Below are positions 24,801 through 27,384 of a stretch of DNA of 27,384 nt, piece after piece. The DNA comes from CAYUQT01 sp964596165 (GTDB lineage: Bacteria; Planctomycetota; Phycisphaerae; UBA1845; JAFGLZ01), in contig CAZQTW010000077.1 in NCBI GenBank assembly GCA_964596165.1, positions 1-27,384 on the forward strand, in the 5' to 3' direction. The notes beneath the pieces were generated by a model. It did not search any database, was not told the origin of the DNA, and worked only from the letters and a program-made list of their open reading frames with translations. A program made the position numbers and the translations under genes. How positions within the stretch are numbered: the stretch's first letter is position 1; each line of letters begins with the position of its first letter.

Positions 24801-25732
24801 GCGCGGATTGGCTACAGCAGGCGGACATCGTTGCACTCGCAATTGCGTCCGACTCGATTCTGGCCGTCTGCGAATCGTCCCGACCCCGTCAACTGGCTTC
24901 CCGCTGGCGAATCTGCTGCATGAAGGCTGAAGATGGGCGTCGCGTCTGGGAACGCGATTTGCCGTCGCCCGGGATGGCAGGCGGTCTAATGGTGGACCGG
25001 GACGGCGGGATCATCGTCGTGATGACCGACGGCAGCGTCGCCTGCTACGGTGGAGAGAAGGCAATTCAAGACTACGTTTCGAGAATGACCGCCGGTGCAC
25101 CGGACTCCGAAGTCGGACGGCGACAGGCCATTGCCGTGCTTCTGGCGGCGTTGGAGCGAGAGCCGTCGGGCGAGGCCCGCAGGTCCTTGGCCGAACGGCT
25201 GGTAAGGCTCGGATACGATCCGGCGGTCCAATCACGACGACGGGGATGGGTCACCGACTGGCACATGCTGGGCCCGGTACCGTGGGACACGTCGAGCAAT
25301 CCTATCGACCGAGTCCTCGTGGGCGAACCCACCGTAGACATTCATCGCGAATGCTCCGTCTCAGGCAAGAACCTCCGTTGGCAGCCCTATGTGCTGGACG
25401 ACCCATCGGGCAAGATCGACCTCTGTGAGAAGTACGGTGAGTTGGAAAACGTGGCCATGTACGCCTACGCCGAAGTCCTCTTACCGCAGGCGGCCGACGT
25501 CATGCTGAAGATCGGTAGCAATGACGGCTTCAAGTGCTGGTTCAACGACAAGGAGGTCGGTCGATACGACGGGGGGCGCACCTACCAACCGGATAATGAT
25601 GCCCTCAAGGTCCGCGCGAAGAAGGGCCTGAACAAGGTCCTCTTGAAAGTAACCCAGATGGGCGGCGAATGGGCCATGAGCGCGAGAATCACCGATGAGG
25701 CCAACAGGCCGATCGACCTGAATGCACCGTAG
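21836..25732 (+). CDS. Secreted methyltransferase-like / double PQQ-type propeller protein
   Basis: 1298 aa. Signal peptide 1-27 (cleavage after AGA). About 45-200 is a class I methyltransferase-like domain: the glycine loop is degenerate (FLGCKNPKVV), while downstream elements persist (QLPYADNMVDLVTCLD, EVLRVLRPGGKALL). First propeller about 205-650 (LLLDPDTGEQ, IGCLDAKTGALQW, LVLDPMTGKTV); second about 655-1080 starting DWATYRGGIARNG, with VRAIDGASGTLKW and VYALEATTGRLLW. A short helical segment about 1085-1135 precedes a C-terminal beta-sandwich about 1140-1298 (DWHMLGPVPWD...IGSNDGFKCWFNDKEV), like the sandwich attached to many planctomycete surface proteins. ATG 21836 with AAAGGGG 7 nt upstream. 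It shares parts with the 11872 protein but the methyltransferase-like domain is N-terminal. SAM catalysis is doubtful; ligand sensing or polysaccharide/redox chemistry outside the cell is inferred. Confidence 0.85.
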   Translation: MRKALRALAVMTVCTVSMGSVPSAAGAEQALADHAAMATWVVETSGTSHGICSFLGCKNPKVVLELTRQSDFLLHVWEPDGSAAAAARQVLDAEGLCGRGVIVEQGRLNQLPYADNMVDLVTCLDLTHKMLNEIRPSEVLRVLRPGGKALLGRQAASQTSDGGLTRARIEQWLRQSGAGDWGVVEEKAGLWARTIKPPPAGTDDWSHWEHGPDNNPVSNDVVIKAPYMTQWLGQPYYIAMPAISTASAGRIFIAMGHIAHHQREEQWLNTLMANNGYNGITLWTRKLPDGYLAHRSAFVATPDTFYMIDHDGTGCLLLDPDTGEQKDRIRIPQVRGYWKWIALQDGLLFALVGKDSDRPETTVVRSQYPAWSWGELSKGYYEPRVPWGFGTSLLAYDVRERRLLWVHKEDKPVDSRAMVLGGGRVFFYGPDSRIGCLDAKTGALQWTNDDPNLRAMINEPGRGLSSTPGFKTSCYALYTPKALFYEAQTQMNVVAVSLKDGGLLWYRKKTTSNPNMIYVDDRLLVGVGPEGDTLVLDPMTGKTVENLGFRKRSCARLTATPDSLFCRGYPEGLTRYDRITKKILFNGAFRPSCNDGVIAASGLLYAGPWACDCNLSLMGRIAMCSATTFVFDRRATETERLEIGTGDITRVAPFETSPKDWATYRGGIARNGSIDAKVSAGALKVWQYVPEQPLQPTAPTAAGGLVFLSGSDGKVRAIDGASGTLKWTFLTAGPVLQPPTLWNGRAYVGSGDGYVYALEATTGRLLWRFRAAPIERRIMAYGALSSTWPVHTGVLVKDGIACAAAGIIDYDGTYVYALDAITGRITWQNVTSGHLDGRLRKGVSAQGILTVADGRLWMPGGNVVSPASYDINTGEYTGSSAGNGSPRSNRGEEIGLLADGWLMLGGRLRFSARENVVDPGSFIALSVGSNGPMGKTLPLSPGKIPPAWNDRYLVMVEGRSTPPTCWRVDTLNDYLKRGDPKTRPQPLWRADWLQQADIVALAIASDSILAVCESSRPRQLASRWRICCMKAEDGRRVWERDLPSPGMAGGLMVDRDGGIIVVMTDGSVACYGGEKAIQDYVSRMTAGAPDSEVGRRQAIAVLLAALEREPSGEARRSLAERLVRLGYDPAVQSRRRGWVTDWHMLGPVPWDTSSNPIDRVLVGEPTVDIHRECSVSGKNLRWQPYVLDDPSGKIDLCEKYGELENVAMYAYAEVLLPQAADVMLKIGSNDGFKCWFNDKEVGRYDGGRTYQPDNDALKVRAKKGLNKVLLKVTQMGGEWAMSARITDEANRPIDLNAP

Positions 25733-25781
25733 CCACAGGGAGGTTCGCGAAGCCCTCTGCCCCTGCCGACCGCAAGTGACT

Positions 25782-25800
25782 GTTGGCCTCGTCGGCCAAC
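25782..25800. terminator. Hairpin between convergent genes
   Basis: GTTGGCC-TCGTC-GGCCAAC, a 7-bp perfect stem with a 5-nt loop, lies in the 103-bp gap between the propeller gene (ends 25732) and purB (ends 25836). It could act for both strands. No T-run on either side, so confidence is limited. Confidence 0.4.
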
Positions 25801-25835
25801 CGGCTTGTCGGGCACGACGGTCAATCGTGAACCGC

Positions 25836-27272
25836 TTAGACCTTCAGGTTCACAACTCGGCCGAGAGCCTTGCGGTATCGGCGGCGGATGGGGGCGACGA
25901 CATCCTTCAAAAAGGCGTCCACCTGCTGTGGGGCGCGGCCGACGAATCCCCTCGGATCCATCAGCTTGCGGATGTTCACCTTCGAAAAAGCCGGATCGCG
26001 GCGAAGCCGCTCGAGCAAGTCATTGGGCCGGCCGTGCTGCTTAACCTCGGCCGCGGCCGCCTGCGAGTGCCGACGGACGCGTTCGTGAAGCTCCTGGCGA
26101 TCACCGCCGGCCGCAACGCCGGCCATCAGGATGTTCTCAGTGGCCATGAAGGGCAGCTCGGCCGCCACATGGGCGGCGATAACCTTCGGGTAAACGACCA
26201 TGCCGCCCGCCACATTCGCCACGATCAGCAGGATGCCGTCGGCGGCCAGAAAGGCTTCGGCCAGCGTGATGCGGCGGTTCGAGGAGTCGTCGAGCGTCCG
26301 TTCAAGCCACTGTTCGGCGGCGGTGGCCAGGGGTGAGTTCGCCAGGCTGATGAGGAACCGCGCAAGCCCGGTGGCACGCTCGCACCGCATGGGGTTGCGC
26401 TTATAGGCCATCGCGGAAGAGCCGACCTGCTTGCTCTCGAAGGGCTCTTCCATCTCCTTGAGATTGGCCAGCAGCCGCATGTCATTGCAGAACTTGTGGA
26501 CACTCGCGGCAATGCCCGCGAGCGCGGAGACGATCTGCGCATCGACCTTGCGAGAGTAGGTCTGACCGCTGACGGGCTCGATGAGGTCGAAGCCCATCTC
26601 CGCGGCGACGTACTTCTCGAGTCGGTCCACCTTTCGGGCGTTTCCGTCAAAGAGTTCAAGGAAGCTGGCCTGGGTACCCGTGGCGCCCTTAATGCCGCGA
26701 AATCGCAGCGCGCTCAACAGGTGTTCGACCTGTTCGAGATCGCGGACGAAATCATAGCACCAGAGCGTGGCGCGTTTGCCGACGGTGGTCAGTTGCGCCG
26801 GCTGATAGTGTGTAAAACCCAGGCAAGGTAGCGAGCGGTGCTTCTTGGCGAAGCGCCCGAGTAGGTCGATCACGGCTGCCAGGCGATCACGGATAATCCG
26901 CAGGGCATCACGGAGGATAACCAAGTCGGTGTTGTCCAGGATGTCACAACTCGTGGCGCCCAGGTGTATGATTCCCCGAGCGGCCGGGGCGGCGTCGCCA
27001 TACGCCTTGATGTGGGCCATCGTCTCGTGTCGCAATTCCCGTTCGTAGCGTTCGGCGGCGGCGAAATCAATGTGTTCGACGTTCGCCCGAAGCTGACGGA
27101 TCTGTGTGTCGCTGATCGGCAGACCGAGCCGTTTCTGCCCTTCCGCCAGTGCCAGCCACAAACGGCGATGGATGACGAACTTGGTCTGTTCGCTGAAGAG
27201 ACCCGCCATCTCGGGTGAGGCATTTCGAGCGACCAGGGGCGACCGGTATACATCATATTGCCTTTTGGACAT
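25836..27272 (-). CDS. purB: Adenylosuccinate lyase, eukaryote-like
   Basis: 478 aa. Splits SAICAR and adenylosuccinate, releasing fumarate, in de novo purine synthesis and AMP formation in the cytoplasm. Evidence: the opening YRSPLVARNASPEM, HLGATSCDILDNTD (catalytic His region), THYQPAQLTTVGKRA, and the superfamily loop SSAMAYKRNPMRCE with the catalytic Ser pair. Further matches to the animal/fungal form are QWLERTLDDSSNRRI, VVYPKVI, ELPFMATENI and the C-terminal GFVGRAPQQV. The loop has Ala where most bacterial enzymes have Pro (SSxMPxK), as recalled for the yeast enzyme. Length fits the eukaryote-like branch. Start ATG 27272 (MSKRQYDVYRSPL) with GGTGGAAG about 10-16 nt upstream; an in-frame ATG at 27293 has no ribosome site. 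Convergent with the propeller gene. Confidence 0.96.
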   Translation of the reverse strand: MSKRQYDVYRSPLVARNASPEMAGLFSEQTKFVIHRRLWLALAEGQKRLGLPISDTQIRQLRANVEHIDFAAAERYERELRHETMAHIKAYGDAAPAARGIIHLGATSCDILDNTDLVILRDALRIIRDRLAAVIDLLGRFAKKHRSLPCLGFTHYQPAQLTTVGKRATLWCYDFVRDLEQVEHLLSALRFRGIKGATGTQASFLELFDGNARKVDRLEKYVAAEMGFDLIEPVSGQTYSRKVDAQIVSALAGIAASVHKFCNDMRLLANLKEMEEPFESKQVGSSAMAYKRNPMRCERATGLARFLISLANSPLATAAEQWLERTLDDSSNRRITLAEAFLAADGILLIVANVAGGMVVYPKVIAAHVAAELPFMATENILMAGVAAGGDRQELHERVRRHSQAAAAEVKQHGRPNDLLERLRRDPAFSKVNIRKLMDPRGFVGRAPQQVDAFLKDVVAPIRRRYRKALGRVVNLKV

Positions 27273-27296
27273 GAAGTGACTTCCACCAAGCATTAT

Positions 27297-27345
27297 CCGG
27301 ATTATAATGACGGGCGTAACGCTGTAGCGCCCTAGCCCGGATTAT
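27297..27345 (-). promoter_or_regulatory. Upstream region of purB with repeated CCGGATTAT and TATAAT
   Basis: CCGGATTAT occurs at 27297-27305 and 27337-27345, exactly 40 bp apart. On the minus strand the nearer copy reads TATAATCCGG, so TATAAT (27306-27301) could be the purB -10. No matching -35 at 16-18 bp was seen. Confidence 0.35.
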
Positions 27346-27384
27346 TCATACCGCTTTGGCATCTTGATGGAAAGGTTGTCCCGC

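Overview
The window is high-GC bacterial DNA that most resembles a planctomycete (Planctomycetota, perhaps Phycisphaerae-like). The reasons are very long secreted PQQ-type beta-propeller proteins fused to methyltransferase and malectin-like domains, zinc-ribbon membrane proteins with the CPxCGY...LPENRCPECG pattern, an MJ0042-like zinc-ribbon protein followed by PTE(N/D)D-type residues, and a eukaryote-like adenylosuccinate lyase. The taxon is inferred from gene style only. No rRNA, tRNA, CRISPR array or transposase was seen.

Layout. 1-728 (minus): a small Cys-rich protein cut by the window edge and a small zinc-ribbon protein. 940-8385 (minus): a two-component system (response regulator, then histidine kinase), then a MacA/MacB/TolC-type tripartite efflux system with separate genes for the adaptor, ATPase, permease and outer-membrane lipoprotein. 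A 17-bp direct-repeat box, CTTCAT-N5-CTTAAG on the minus strand, stands at the same distance from a -10-like hexamer in front of both the regulator and the adaptor. The regulator therefore probably controls its own operon and the pump.

8703-17567 (plus, divergent): a tight five-gene operon. It holds a membrane-anchored protein with a probable thioredoxin-like fold, an FtsX-type permease, its ATPase, a 1545-aa secreted PQQ-propeller/methyltransferase/malectin-like/TPR fusion, and a second membrane-anchored protein paralogous to the first. This arrangement, with two paralogues bracketing an ABC exporter and a secreted propeller-methyltransferase, is the best candidate for an undescribed system here.

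17663-20694 (minus): a zinc-ribbon membrane protein overlapping a coiled-coil lipoprotein gene, then a secreted protein of six carboxypeptidase-regulatory-like repeats broken by a frameshift. 20695-21835 is non-coding and rich in palindromes, including a pair of related, oppositely oriented REP-like hairpins. 21836-25732 (plus) encodes a second secreted methyltransferase-like/PQQ-propeller protein with a different domain order and a degenerate SAM-binding loop. 25836-27272 (minus) is purB, convergent with it.

All functional statements come from reading the sequence and from family knowledge; no database search was run.
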